A stretch of DNA of 64,000 nucleotides from Pseudoalteromonas viridis (lineage in GTDB: Bacteria > Pseudomonadota > Gammaproteobacteria > Enterobacterales > Alteromonadaceae), in NCBI RefSeq assembly GCF_017742995.1, contig NZ_CP072425.1, forward strand, positions 868,001 through 932,000, read 5' to 3'. The notes under the pieces were generated by a model. It saw only the letters and a list, made by a program, of their open reading frames with translations. It was not told the DNA's origin and made no database searches. Shown here piece by piece: positions 30,255 through 39,191 of this stretch; the first letter of the stretch is position 1; each line of letters starts with the position of its first letter. A program made the position numbers and the translations under genes.

Positions 30255-30364
30255 GTTGACCCCTTTTTCCAGTTTGCGCTGCCCCATCTGGCAACGGCTT
30301 TCCTCATTCCAAAAATTCATTGCCGGACCTGCCGGTCCGGCGCATATACGTTAATGTACTGGTG

Positions 30365-31288
30365 TTATTCGTTGACGTAATCCAGCCAGTTTTGCGGATC
30401 GTCACTTTGCCCTTTCACCAGGTCAAAGTAGGCCTGCTGAAGCTCGGCAGTGATTGGTCCGCGTTGGCCATCACCCACCTGAATTTGATCCACACTGCGT
30501 ACCGGTACCACTTCGGCCGCCGTGCCCACCATAAAGAACTCATCCGCCAGATACAGACCTTCACGGGCGATAGGCTCCTCCCTGACCTCATAGCCACGGG
30601 CTTTGGCCAGATGCATAATGGTGTCACGGGTTAAACCGGGCAAGATGCTGGCAGTGGTTGGCGGGGTATAGATAATGCCCTTGCGGATCACGAACAGGTT
30701 CTCACCGGCGCCTTCACTCAGATAGCCGTTAACATCCAGTGCGATGCCTTCAACATAGCCATGGCGCTTAGCTTCTGCAGTGATCAGCTGCGAGGATAAA
30801 TAGTTCCCCCCTGCCTTGGCTGCGGTTGGCATAGTATTAGGTGCCAGACGCTGCCATGAAGACACACATGCATCCACACCGTTCTCCAGACTACCTTCAC
30901 CCAGATAAGCGCCCCACTCCATTGCCGCAACGGTCACTTCCGCGCGGTGTGATTTCGGATGCACGCCCAGACCTACGTGGCCTAAAAAGGCAAAAGGACG
31001 CAGATAAGCATTGGTGAAACCGTTTTTAGCCACTGCGTCTTTACATGCCTGCATGATCTCTTCCTGGGTGAAAGGGATCTCGATGCGATAAATTTTGGCC
31101 GAATCAAATAAACGCTGGATATGATCCTTAAGACGGAAAATAGCCGGACCCTTTGGCGTATCGTACGCGCGGATCCCTTCAAATACGGAGCTCCCATAAT
31201 GAATGGCGTGACTGAGCACATGCGTGGTTGCTTGCTCATAAGGGATCAATTCGCCGTTGTGCCAAATGTATTGTGAAGTTTGTGTCAT
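30365..31288 (-). CDS. ilvE: Branched-chain amino acid aminotransferase
   Basis: Class IV PLP aminotransferase performing the last step of isoleucine, valine and leucine synthesis. 307 residues starting MTQTSQYIWHNGELIPYEQA. Visible are HYGSSVFEGIRAYDT, the PLP lysine in AAKAGGNYLSSQLITAEA (near 160), and EGAGENLFVIRKG with the downstream RDTIMHLAK. It lies 110 bases upstream of ilvD in the ilv operon. Confidence 0.96.
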   Translation of the reverse strand: MTQTSQYIWHNGELIPYEQATTHVLSHAIHYGSSVFEGIRAYDTPKGPAIFRLKDHIQRLFDSAKIYRIEIPFTQEEIMQACKDAVAKNGFTNAYLRPFAFLGHVGLGVHPKSHRAEVTVAAMEWGAYLGEGSLENGVDACVSSWQRLAPNTMPTAAKAGGNYLSSQLITAEAKRHGYVEGIALDVNGYLSEGAGENLFVIRKGIIYTPPTTASILPGLTRDTIMHLAKARGYEVREEPIAREGLYLADEFFMVGTAAEVVPVRSVDQIQVGDGQRGPITAELQQAYFDLVKGQSDDPQNWLDYVNE

Positions 31289-31306
31289 TACTTAAAACCT
31301 TATTTA

Positions 31307-31546
31307 TTATATTGCCTGCTGTAGTGTGTGCAGATCGACTGACTGCACTTCAACCAGCTTATTTAATTGTGACGTCAATAGATAGATAGGTTTGTCACTA
31401 TCTACCGTCATTTTGACGTGAAATAACTCTTCGTGGCCCTGGAGCTCCAGTTGGGTCAGGCGAAACCCGCGATGACGGGCGACGCGCAAAAAACGCTCGA
31501 CGGCGATGGCCTGGTTGTTTACCGCTACGGTGAGTTGGTGTTTCAT
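31307..31546 (-). CDS. ilvM: Acetolactate synthase II small (regulatory) subunit
   Basis: Short ACT-type regulatory subunit of acetohydroxyacid synthase II, 79 residues beginning MKHQLTVAVNNQAIAVERFLRV. The fold is a single ACT domain, as in E. coli IlvM (87 residues). It lies 28 bases after ilvG and 18 before ilvE. Identification rests on length, position and weak similarity. Confidence 0.88.
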   Translation of the reverse strand: MKHQLTVAVNNQAIAVERFLRVARHRGFRLTQLELQGHEELFHVKMTVDSDKPIYLLTSQLNKLVEVQSVDLHTLQQAI

Positions 31547-31574
31547 GGTGTTCGCTCCGTCAAAGGAAGTAAAA

Positions 31575-33242
31575 TTAACTTTGCTGCTGCGTTTGCGTCA
31601 GCATTTCATGGTTTGCAGCGCCCGGCGGTACCAAAGGCCAGACGTTTTCTTTATCATCGATACAGGCATGCAATATGTAAGGCCCCGTCGAGGCCAGTAA
31701 CGCATCAACCGCACCATCAACTTCATCTGCGCGAGTGATGGTCTGCCCCGGTATACCGAACACCGCAGCGAGCTGCACAAAGTCCGGGTTATCTGACAAG
31801 TTGGTCTCACTGTAGCGGCCATCAAAAAAGAGCTGTTGCCACTGGCGTACCATGCCCAGACGCTGGTTATCCAGAATAACGATTTTAACGGGCAAGTTGT
31901 TACGTCGTATGGTGGCCAGTTCCTGAATATTCATCATGATCGAACCATCTCCGGACACAGTTATCACCATGTCATCAGGGCGAGCAACTTGGGCACCGAT
32001 GGCAGCCGGTAAACCAAAGCCCATAGTGCCTGCTCCCCCGCTGCTCAGGTGGTTGCTTGGGTGACTAAAGCGCATGTGTTGTGCGACCCACATTTGATGC
32101 TGGCCTACGTCACAACACACCACGCCGCTGTCTGGCATCAAGCGGCTCAAGCGGTTTAGCAGATAAGGGGCGAACACTTTGTCGCCGGGGTAGTCGTAAC
32201 GCCAGGCGTGTTGTTCGGCCAGTGCGCTGATATGCGCCCGCCAGGGTGCCGGTGCCAATTCGCCCTGTAATAAAGGCAATGAAACTTTTAAATCCGCGAT
32301 CAATGAAGCCGCAGCCGGTTTGCGCTTGCCCACTTCAGCCGGGTCAATATCCAGGTGGATCACTTTGGCGGCGGCGGCAAATTTTGCCAGATTGCCCGTC
32401 ACCCGGTCGTCGAAGCGCGCACCAATACACACCAGCAAATCGCACTCCTGCACCGCCAGATTCGCCGCCTGACCACCATGCATTCCCAGCATCCCCAGGT
32501 CATACGCATAGTCAGGCTTGACGCTGCCCAGTGCTTTAAGCGTCGACACCGCAGGCATCTGCGTGCGCTGCAAAAAGGCCATTAGCTCGGCCTGCGCATC
32601 TGCACTGTGGACACCGCCACCAACATAGGCAACTGGCTTTTTCGCCTGCGCCAAAAGTGCATTGGCCTTGTCCAGTTCAAAACTCGACAACGGGGTTGGC
32701 TGATATGCCTCGGCCTGCCAGGCATGAAAAGGGACCTGCGCTTGCTGAATGTCTTTTGGGATATCCACTAATACAGGGCCCGGGCGGCCAGACTGAGCGA
32801 TATGCATTGCCTGCTGTAATACTTCAGCTAAATCTTCACCGCGCTCCACCATAAAGCTGTGTTTGGTACAGGAGAGTGACATGCCCAGTACATCGACCTC
32901 CTGGAACGCATCGGAGCCAATCGCGGCAGTGGGTACCTGGCCGGTGATCGCCAGCAGGGGCACCGAATCCATCATGGCATCAGCCAGTGCGGTGATCAGA
33001 TTGGTGGCACCCGGCCCTGAGGTGGCAAAACACACGCCCAGTTTGCCGGTGCTTCTGGCGTAACCAACTGCCGCAAACCCGGCGCCTTGCTCATGACGCG
33101 TCAGGTAGTGCTTCAGCGGCGCACCGTACAGCGCATCGTAAATCGGCATGATGGCTCCACCCGGATACCCGAATACCGAACTCACCCCTTGTTTTACCAG
33201 CATGTCTATAACCAATTGTGCGCCTGTCATTGTTTTGCCCAT
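31575..33242 (-). CDS. ilvG: Acetolactate synthase II large (catalytic) subunit
   Basis: Thiamine diphosphate enzyme condensing pyruvate with pyruvate or 2-oxobutanoate. 555 residues: [15 protein letters not shown] and [15 protein letters not shown] with the catalytic Glu in the N-terminal domain, FAD-domain stretch [10 protein letters not shown], and the ThDP-magnesium motif [16 protein letters not shown] near residue 440. The frame is intact, unlike the frameshifted ilvG of E. coli K-12. The ATG could be 33242 or 33230 ([11 protein letters not shown], better conserved and with better site spacing). Confidence 0.96.
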   Translation of the reverse strand: MGKTMTGAQLVIDMLVKQGVSSVFGYPGGAIMPIYDALYGAPLKHYLTRHEQGAGFAAVGYARSTGKLGVCFATSGPGATNLITALADAMMDSVPLLAITGQVPTAAIGSDAFQEVDVLGMSLSCTKHSFMVERGEDLAEVLQQAMHIAQSGRPGPVLVDIPKDIQQAQVPFHAWQAEAYQPTPLSSFELDKANALLAQAKKPVAYVGGGVHSADAQAELMAFLQRTQMPAVSTLKALGSVKPDYAYDLGMLGMHGGQAANLAVQECDLLVCIGARFDDRVTGNLAKFAAAAKVIHLDIDPAEVGKRKPAAASLIADLKVSLPLLQGELAPAPWRAHISALAEQHAWRYDYPGDKVFAPYLLNRLSRLMPDSGVVCCDVGQHQMWVAQHMRFSHPSNHLSSGGAGTMGFGLPAAIGAQVARPDDMVITVSGDGSIMMNIQELATIRRNNLPVKIVILDNQRLGMVRQWQQLFFDGRYSETNLSDNPDFVQLAAVFGIPGQTITRADEVDGAVDALLASTGPYILHACIDDKENVWPLVPPGAANHEMLTQTQQQS

Positions 33243-33274
33243 TGCCCTTTGTCTTTGAATTTGGCCCTAAAACG

Positions 33275-33312
33275 AAAAAGCCCCCCGAACTTTTCAGTGC
33301 GGGGGGCTTTTT
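33275..33312 (-). terminator. Attenuator terminator of the ilv operon
   Basis: AAAAAGCCCCCC (33275-33286) pairs with GGGGGGCTTTTT (33301-33312), a 12-bp perfect stem with a 14-base loop and a T-run on the minus strand, between the ilvL stop and ilvG. The leader coding stretch GCGGGGGCT (33344-33352) is complementary to the C-rich arm and can act as antiterminator. A ribosome stalled at upstream Leu/Val/Ile codons leaves that stretch free; one that reaches the stop codon covers it. Confidence 0.9.
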
Positions 33313-33333
33313 GCTAATACTTTTCGAACAGCA

Positions 33334-33405
33334 CTAACCAGCCCCCGCGGTAATAATAATCACCACGTTGATAACCACGACTAGTAGAGAAACTGTTTTT
33401 AACAT
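33334..33405 (-). CDS. ilvL: ilv operon leader peptide
   Basis: 23-codon open frame, starting MLKTVSLLVVVINVV and ending IIITAGAG, upstream of the attenuator. It contains 6 Val, 4 Ile, 3 Leu and 2 Thr codons, including a run of three consecutive Ile codons (ATT), the regulated amino acids. This composition, length and position match ilvL of enterobacteria. A weak AAAGAG site precedes the ATG at 33405. It controls ilvGMEDA by translation-coupled attenuation rather than acting as a protein. Confidence 0.92.
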   Translation of the reverse strand: MLKTVSLLVVVINVVIIITAGAG

Positions 33406-33485
33406 GTCACTGCTCTTTTTGAATAAACGATTAGTTTGCACTTGCTTTAGGCACGTCTCAAGCGTGCTGCTGTGCTCTTTTTTTA

Positions 33486-33515
33486 TTAGTAACCCGTGAG
33501 GCCCCAACAAGTCAA
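33486..33515 (-). promoter_or_regulatory. Sigma-70 promoter of ilvLGMEDA
   Basis: -35 TTGACT (complement at 33510-33515) and -10 TACTAA (complement at 33486-33491), separated by 18 bases. The start would be near 33479, giving a leader RNA of about 205 bases that includes ilvL and the attenuator, consistent with the E. coli layout. Confidence 0.65.
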
Positions 33516-33746
33516 CCCCAAAAACTATGCTCTTTTCTTATCTTAAATTAAGTGAAAATAAAATTTTATCCAAAAAAACCCAATAAACAGATAAAAAATA
33601 CCTCCCTTAAACATCTTACCCCTTCTGAGCTGACGTGAGTGATCTTTCCCACACAATTCATTCTTACCCGTCGCCACATTAATTTTTTGTGATTTACTCT
33701 GAGAATTGACTATGATGTACCCACTTTTTAACATTTGGAGTGCGCC

Positions 33747-34628
33747 ATGCCTCACTTTATTCGCCTGACACACCTTGTTGGTGTACTTTTTATCGCCCTG
33801 CTTAGCCAGCTTGCTATCGCGCAACCCGCACTATGGAGTGTAGAAAAAAACGGGGTAACTTCTTACCTGTTTGGCACTGTGCATGTGGGTGACAGTAAAA
33901 TGCACGGCCTGGATCAACGCATCAAAACGGCCATAGCAAACAGTCAGACGGTGGTAGTAGAGCTAAACACCCAAGCCATAGGCGCACTGGAGCTGCAACG
34001 CAGAACCCTGCCCTTTACGCTGCAAAAGCAAGGCAGCACCCTAAAAACCAGTTTATCTGCAAAGACCTATCAACAAATCCAGCGCTACTTTTCTGAGCGC
34101 CAAATTGACATCACTTTGTTCGATAATTATCAACCCTGGTTTGTGATGCTGACAATTTTACAACTGGAATATCAAAAAGCCGGGTTCAGTGAAGAATTTG
34201 GCATTGATAAACAAGTCATAGAGTATGCCGCAGGCTTAAACAAACCCATTATGGAACTGGAAAGCCTGGAGCAGCAACTCACCTTGTTCAGCGCATTGGG
34301 CATTCAAAGCGACGCTATGCTGCTCGACACACTCAAGCAGGTGAAAGACTTTGACAGTTACTTTACCAGGATGATTAACGCCTGGAAAAATGGAGATTAT
34401 CAGCAGCTTGATGTGTTTTATAAGCTCAGCTTTGATGACAGCAAATATGGCCAGCAAGCCGAGCAGGTGATGCTTATTGAGCGTAATAATAACTGGGTAA
34501 CAACCCTTATCCCTAAGCTTACCAACAGCTCTCATTTTATTGCGGTTGGTGCGCTGCACCTGCCACAACAGCACGGCCTGATTAAGCAGTTACAGGACCA
34601 AGGTTTTAAGGTAGAACGCCTCAAGTGA
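33747..34628 (+). CDS. TraB/GumN family protein
   Basis: 293 residues from the ATG at 33747 behind GGAG; the TTG at 33735 is in frame but less likely. A signal peptide (about 1-25) precedes a TraB/GumN domain, with the N-terminal GxxH motif in SYLFGTVHVGDSKMHG and the C-terminal copy in FIAVGALHLPQQHGLIKQL, whose histidines are thought to bind metal in a protease-like site. Exported; specific function unknown. Confidence 0.85.
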   Translation: MPHFIRLTHLVGVLFIALLSQLAIAQPALWSVEKNGVTSYLFGTVHVGDSKMHGLDQRIKTAIANSQTVVVELNTQAIGALELQRRTLPFTLQKQGSTLKTSLSAKTYQQIQRYFSERQIDITLFDNYQPWFVMLTILQLEYQKAGFSEEFGIDKQVIEYAAGLNKPIMELESLEQQLTLFSALGIQSDAMLLDTLKQVKDFDSYFTRMINAWKNGDYQQLDVFYKLSFDDSKYGQQAEQVMLIERNNNWVTTLIPKLTNSSHFIAVGALHLPQQHGLIKQLQDQGFKVERLK

Positions 34629-34724
34629 TTATCTTAAGCGCGACTTTTTTGTATCACTTTTAAACCTTTTTGATTTGCTTCGCGTCACACAGATATCAAC
34701 ACCCTATACTTGAAGGACAACAGG

Positions 34725-35339
34725 ATGAAAAAAAATATCATGATTGGGGCACTTTTGGTGCTCAGTGCCGCCGCTCAGGCGAAAGAGACGCGCACACTAA
34801 CACAGACTTTTGAACTGGCCAACAGCAAAGAACTGGAAATTCAGTTTCCGATTGGCAAACTCAAAACACAAAGCCATACAGGCAAAACCATCGAGGTCAC
34901 CATCGTCCTTGAGCCTGCTGAGTACGACCTTGATAACATAGCTGGAGTGCTGGAAGACGTGCAACTGGACAGTCGCCGGGCGGGGGACGATTTAAGCCTG
35001 AGCATCAATAATAAGTATGTAAAACAACACTGGACTGTAAAAGTACCCGAGTCGATGGAGCTGGATGTTGAAATTGATGTCGGTAATGTCAAGCTGCTCG
35101 GATTAAACAATGATGCCGACGTCGAAATTGGCGTCGGTAATGTCAATATAGAATCGAATGCCAAAGACTTTCGCCGCGTACGATTTGACTCGGGTGTAGG
35201 TAAAACCCGCATATCCGATCTGCCAGGTGAAGCCAACACCGACCGTAACATGGTCGGTGAAACGTTGCGCTATCGCGGTGATGGTGAACACAGTCTCGAT
35301 ATCGAAGTGGGCGTTGGCAATATTACTCTGCGTCGCTAA
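34725..35339 (+). CDS. Secreted beta-repeat (adhesin/DUF4097-like) protein
   Basis: 204 residues, starting at the ATG at 34725 behind AGGACAACAGG. A signal peptide (MKKNIMIGALLVLSAAAQA) is followed by a repetitive beta-strand protein. A short motif recurs four times in the second half: EIDVGNVKL, EIGVGNVNIE, DSGVGKTRI and EVGVGNITLR, roughly every 20-35 residues. This suggests a beta-helix or solenoid like DUF4097 proteins. Periplasmic or outer-surface, no assigned function. Its 3' end overlaps the convergent histidine kinase by 17 bases. Confidence 0.72.
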   Translation: MKKNIMIGALLVLSAAAQAKETRTLTQTFELANSKELEIQFPIGKLKTQSHTGKTIEVTIVLEPAEYDLDNIAGVLEDVQLDSRRAGDDLSLSINNKYVKQHWTVKVPESMELDVEIDVGNVKLLGLNNDADVEIGVGNVNIESNAKDFRRVRFDSGVGKTRISDLPGEANTDRNMVGETLRYRGDGEHSLDIEVGVGNITLRR

Positions 35340-37080
35340 ACGATAATATTTTGCCCAAGGCGCGCTCCAGTGCGGCCTGCTCTACTGGCTTAAACAAATA
35401 GTCGGTCGCGCCCAATTGCATGGCCGACTTAATTGCCTGCTCAGAGGTGTTTGCCGTCAGTACCAGGATCGGCGTCGATAACATCAGGGTCTGACGGATC
35501 TCCTTAATGGCTTTAAAACCATCCATAATGGGCATATTCAAGTCCATCAGGATCACATCAAAAGATTGATGCGCTAATACGTCAACTGCCTGCCCGCCAT
35601 GGCTGGCATGAATGCTCGTTATGGCCAAACTCTCAAGCATTTTTTCGATGATTTTGGCATTCAATTGATTGTCCTCTACCAGCAACACTTTACTGTTGCG
35701 GGCCACACCGCTGACTTGCTCCGGCTCAGGAAGCCGCTTCAGAGGTGCACTGAGTAGCGCTTTTGTGCCGTGCGGCTCACGGGCAACAAACGCCAGCTCA
35801 CCAGACATAATAGCCAGTAACAAGTTACAGCGCGCCAGCCCCAGTTGTAAGCCCTGAAAGTGGTGCCCATTCGGGTTATTGGCCGTGGGCGGTGCATTGA
35901 CCAGTGCAATATTAAAACCCGGTCCGCTGTCTTCTATTTCGCAGTAAAAGCGCCAGTTCACTTCGTCGTCCTGCGCACTGACTTGTTCAACCCGGGCAGC
36001 CAAACTGACACCCCCCTGCTCGGTAAACTTCACTGCATTATCAAGTAATTGGCCTATCACCCAGCTCAGGCGCTCATGATCGCATTCAAAGATTTTCTCG
36101 CTGTGGCTGTTAAAGTGATAGCTAAAATCCAGGCCTTTCTCTCTGGCTAGCAACCGATAAGTGGCGACTGGCTGCCCCAGCGTGTCGGTCAGCCGAGCCG
36201 GATGGCAATTCAGTTCTGGTTGCTGTTCATCAGATAGCCGATTGTAGTCTTCCACTGACGCGATCAGGGCTTTTAACTGCTGGGCCGCCTTGTTCGCCTG
36301 CGCCAGATAGCCCTCACGCTGAGATTCCTGATACAAATGCAAATACCCCAGCACCGCCTGCAGTGGCGTGCGCAGCTCGTGGCTGGCACGGGCAAGAAAC
36401 ATCGCCCGGCTTTGGTTGGCATGCTCTGCTTTTTGGCGTGTTTGCTGCAACCGCTCAATGGCACCGGCAATACTGCGCTCCATTGGGAAAAAGATCCATT
36501 TAATCTCTGCCAGGAGCAGAAAAAGTCCCAGCAACCACATCAGCAGTTGCAGGTTTCTGAGCCGCTCGATCTTGCCATTGGTAAAGTCTTCGAACAGTAA
36601 TACGGCATGATCCAAATCTTGCAGCAACAACTGAGAGCGGGTGTGAATTTCCTGGATCTGACTTAAGCTGGGCTGCTTAGCAGCGTTTGACAACAGCGCC
36701 ATGTACTGTTTTAACTGATTATCCAAGTCCCCTGGCTGAGCAAAATACCAGCTATGCAGCTGTTCATTCAGGTGTACATAATCGTCGCCATCGCGCATCA
36801 GCAAAAAGTCATGGTTACTTTGCAATAGCTGCAATGCATTGCTCAGAGCCTGACGGTCTGCGGCGACATTTTGCTCACCCATGATGATCACGTACTCCAG
36901 GTGCAGCGCCGCTTTTTGCGACAGCATACGCTGCATACCCGCAATATTAATTACCCTGGCGGCCTGTTTTTGCTGCTCCAGCAGATACAAAGTCAGCCCG
37001 GTTGTCATTGTCAGCAACAACAACATAATCACCAGCGCGACCAGGTATTTCAGGCGATAGCGCGTAACCAGATTGTTCAA
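35323..37080 (-). CDS. Hybrid sensor histidine kinase with PilJ-type sensor and receiver
   Basis: 585 residues. An N-terminal membrane segment (about 10-32), a periplasmic helical sensor with the PilJ/NarX-like NIAGMQRMLSQKAA motif, a second membrane segment (about 182-200), a HisKA domain with the phospho-His in ASHELRTPLQAVLGYLHL (near 236), an HATPase domain (N box ...LDNAVKFTEQGG; G box DSGPGFNIAL), and a C-terminal receiver (about 465-580) with the acceptor Asp in VILMDLNMPIMDGFKA. No output domain, so it probably passes phosphate to an HPt protein. Ligand unknown; NarX-type sensors respond to nitrate or nitrite. Isolated gene. Confidence 0.87.
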   Translation of the reverse strand: MNNLVTRYRLKYLVALVIMLLLLTMTTGLTLYLLEQQKQAARVINIAGMQRMLSQKAALHLEYVIIMGEQNVAADRQALSNALQLLQSNHDFLLMRDGDDYVHLNEQLHSWYFAQPGDLDNQLKQYMALLSNAAKQPSLSQIQEIHTRSQLLLQDLDHAVLLFEDFTNGKIERLRNLQLLMWLLGLFLLLAEIKWIFFPMERSIAGAIERLQQTRQKAEHANQSRAMFLARASHELRTPLQAVLGYLHLYQESQREGYLAQANKAAQQLKALIASVEDYNRLSDEQQPELNCHPARLTDTLGQPVATYRLLAREKGLDFSYHFNSHSEKIFECDHERLSWVIGQLLDNAVKFTEQGGVSLAARVEQVSAQDDEVNWRFYCEIEDSGPGFNIALVNAPPTANNPNGHHFQGLQLGLARCNLLLAIMSGELAFVAREPHGTKALLSAPLKRLPEPEQVSGVARNSKVLLVEDNQLNAKIIEKMLESLAITSIHASHGGQAVDVLAHQSFDVILMDLNMPIMDGFKAIKEIRQTLMLSTPILVLTANTSEQAIKSAMQLGATDYLFKPVEQAALERALGKILSFSDAE

Positions 37081-37167
37081 ATCATCCCTCCATATGCCAG
37101 CCTAATCATCCAGGCGCCAGACTCTTTTCCAGTTTAGATTAAATTTCAAACTTTTGCCGACAGTGAC

Positions 37168-37197
37168 TTGACACCCAGACGGCCAAAATGTTTCAAT
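37168..37197 (+). promoter_or_regulatory. Candidate promoter of the lysine riboswitch operon
   Basis: A consensus -35 TTGACA at 37168-37173 faces a weak -10 (TTCAAT, 37192-37197, 18-base spacer). The start would be near 37204, about 54 bases before the aptamer. The -10 is poor, so the call rests mostly on the -35 and position. Confidence 0.4.
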
Positions 37198-37257
37198 GCG
37201 CTCGTACCCTATTTTATCCAGACGGCCATGCTGCCAAAAAGCGTGGACGTCTTAGGG

Positions 37258-37426
37258 CTGGAAGAGGTGCGTTATTCAGGTATTTGAGTGGAGGAGAGCA
37301 AACTCCCGCGAAACTCAAAGAGGGGAATTAACGCCGAGAAGTATTGTGTTTTGCTTACACTGTGCTTCGGGCGACTGGGTTGAATCCCAGCGACTGTCAC
37401 CAACACATTTGGTGGAGAGCTTCTGG
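37258..37426 (+). ncRNA. Lysine riboswitch (L-box) aptamer
   Basis: Conserved lysine aptamer elements are in order: GAAGAGGTGCG (from 37261), a long P2 arm with GTGGAGGAGAGC, AGAGGGG (from 37320), the CGCCGA...CTTCGGGCG junction and stem, CTGGG...CCCAGCGACTGTCA, and TGGAGAGCTTCTGG at the 3' end. The closing P1 helix pairs 37258-37264 with 37420-37426, with two wobbles. It lies upstream of dapA, dapD and lysA homologues, which fits. Lysine binding should favour the downstream terminator. Confidence 0.95.
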
Positions 37427-37436
37427 TCTTAGAAAC

Positions 37437-37462
37437 AATATGGCCAGCGGCCTATTCTTTTT
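37437..37462 (+). terminator. Riboswitch expression-platform terminator
   Basis: AATA-T-GGCC (37437-37445) pairs with GGCC-TATT (37449-37456) around a 3-base loop with one bulged T, followed by CTTTTT. It starts 11 bases after the aptamer. It is the likely lysine-dependent switch for the downstream operon. Confidence 0.8.
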
Positions 37463-37543
37463 AAGTCCATTGCTCTTCGAATTTTAAACGGTTCGGAGCG
37501 GGACTCTTCCCTGACTACCGGACCAGCAAGAAGTTCGGTAGAG

Positions 37544-38440
37544 ATGAAATCACACGTTCAGTTATCTAACCAGTTATCTGACTACCCGTTATGGACGGCT
37601 TTGGTCACGCCCTTTGACGCATGCGATCAGGTCGATTATCACAGTTTACAGCAACTCGTCGCACAGCAGGTCGAAGCCAATAATGGCATTTTGCTGCTTG
37701 GCAGTACCGGAGAGGGCCTGGCCCTGACCCTGGCCGAACAACGCAAAATCGTCGAATTTGTCTGCGCACTCGCTCCTGAGGTGCCAATCATGGTGGCCGT
37801 TGGCGGCATTAATTTGGCAGCCCAGTTAGAATGGGTTGAGTTTTGTAACAGCCAGAATATCGATGCCCTGCTACTGGGCTCGCCCGTTTATGCCAAGCCC
37901 GGAGTAGTGGGTCAGACGCAGTGGTTCGACGCCTTGCTCAGTGCCGCTAAAGTGCCCTGCATGATCTACAATGTTCCGGGCCGTAGCGCCGTTGCAATCG
38001 CGCCCGAAGTGCTGACAAACCTGGCACACCACGACAACCTTTGGGCACTCAAAGAGGCCAGCGGCGACATAGCCACCTTTGAAGCCTTTCGCCGCGCCTT
38101 GCCAACTCTGGCCATTTACAGTGGTGACGACGCATTAATGCCCTATTTTGCACAAGCCGGTGCCGCTGGCTTGGTTTCTGTGGCAGCCAATGCCTGGCCC
38201 GCCCAAACCGCGGAGTTTGTTCGCCAAGCGTTGAGTGGCACCAGCCCCAATCTGTTTACCACCTGGGCCGATGCCATTAATAGCCTGTTTGCCGTCGCTA
38301 ATCCCATCCCGGTAAAAACGCTGATGCACTTGCAGGGCCAGCTGGCAACGCCGCACCTCAGGCCCCCACTGACACACTTGGAACTGACAAATCACGCGGC
38401 ACTGCATGCCGCTAATGAACAGATTTTATCCTGGAATTAA
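37544..38440 (+). CDS. dapA: 4-hydroxy-tetrahydrodipicolinate synthase (DapA)
   Basis: Condenses pyruvate and aspartate semialdehyde, the first committed step of lysine synthesis. 298 residues of the TIM-barrel family. Visible are TPFDACDQVDYHSL, LLLGSTGEGLALTLAEQ (pyruvate site), MIYNVPGRSAVAI with the catalytic Tyr (near 140), and the Schiff-base lysine in WALKEASGD (near 170). Its place under a lysine riboswitch and beside dapD and lysA makes the assignment firm, although other members of the family (such as N-acetylneuraminate lyase) share the fold. Confidence 0.92.
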   Translation: MKSHVQLSNQLSDYPLWTALVTPFDACDQVDYHSLQQLVAQQVEANNGILLLGSTGEGLALTLAEQRKIVEFVCALAPEVPIMVAVGGINLAAQLEWVEFCNSQNIDALLLGSPVYAKPGVVGQTQWFDALLSAAKVPCMIYNVPGRSAVAIAPEVLTNLAHHDNLWALKEASGDIATFEAFRRALPTLAIYSGDDALMPYFAQAGAAGLVSVAANAWPAQTAEFVRQALSGTSPNLFTTWADAINSLFAVANPIPVKTLMHLQGQLATPHLRPPLTHLELTNHAALHAANEQILSWN

Positions 38441-38450
38441 GAGACTCCCT

Positions 38451-39191
38451 ATGACCTGGTCAACACTATTAGATAATTTAGAAAACGGTTCACAACGTGC
38501 AGCAAGCCAAGACGAGCACGGTAACTGGCATGCCAATGTCGAAGTTAAAGAAGGTATTCTGGCGGCCTTTCGTGCCGGTCAAAACACCGAATACCCAGGT
38601 GGCTTTGTCGATAAAGACAACCTGGCACCACGCGGTTTTGCTGCCGAGGATGCGGTTCGTATGGTGCCCGGAGGCAGCAGCGTACGCCGCGGAGCCTATG
38701 TGGCGCCCGGCACCATCATAATGCCACCCGCCTACGTCAATATCGGTGCGTATATCGACAGTGGCACTATGGTCGACAGTCACGCACTGGTGGGCTCCTG
38801 CGCCCAGATTGGTAAAAATGTCCATCTCAGTGCAGCCGTGCAGATCGGTGGCGTACTTGAGCCGGTTGGTGCCAGCCCGGTGGTGGTTGAGGATGATGCG
38901 TTCATCGGTGCAGGCTGTGTGCTGGTCGAAGGCGTTGTGGTAAAACAAGGCGCGGTGCTTGCACCGGGTGTGCGCTTGTCTGCCAGTATCCCGGTCTATG
39001 ATTGTGTCAATGAACGTACCCTGGAAAAAGGCGAAGCCATTCCTCCCTTTGCCATAGTGATCCCAGGTTCGCGTCCGGCTTCCAGTGACTGGGCCAAAGC
39101 ACAAGGGCTGAGCATGTCCTGTGCATTGATTGTCAAATACCGCGACGAGCAAAGTGACGCCTCATTAGAACTGGAAGAGGTGCTGCGCTAA
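38451..39191 (+). CDS. dapD: Tetrahydrodipicolinate N-acyltransferase (DapD-like)
   Basis: Left-handed beta-helix acyltransferase that N-acylates tetrahydrodipicolinate. 246 residues from the ATG at 38451 (MTWSTLLDNLENGSQRAAS); an in-frame upstream ATG would run into dapA. Hexapeptide repeats cover about 85-180, with conserved AYVNIGAYIDSGTMVDS, SCAQIGKNVHLSAAVQIGG and VEDDAFIGAG. It is shorter than the 274-residue E. coli succinyltransferase because the N-terminal domain is reduced, so whether it uses succinyl-CoA or acetyl-CoA is open. The stop overlaps the lysA start by 1 base. Confidence 0.9.
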   Translation: MTWSTLLDNLENGSQRAASQDEHGNWHANVEVKEGILAAFRAGQNTEYPGGFVDKDNLAPRGFAAEDAVRMVPGGSSVRRGAYVAPGTIIMPPAYVNIGAYIDSGTMVDSHALVGSCAQIGKNVHLSAAVQIGGVLEPVGASPVVVEDDAFIGAGCVLVEGVVVKQGAVLAPGVRLSASIPVYDCVNERTLEKGEAIPPFAIVIPGSRPASSDWAKAQGLSMSCALIVKYRDEQSDASLELEEVLR

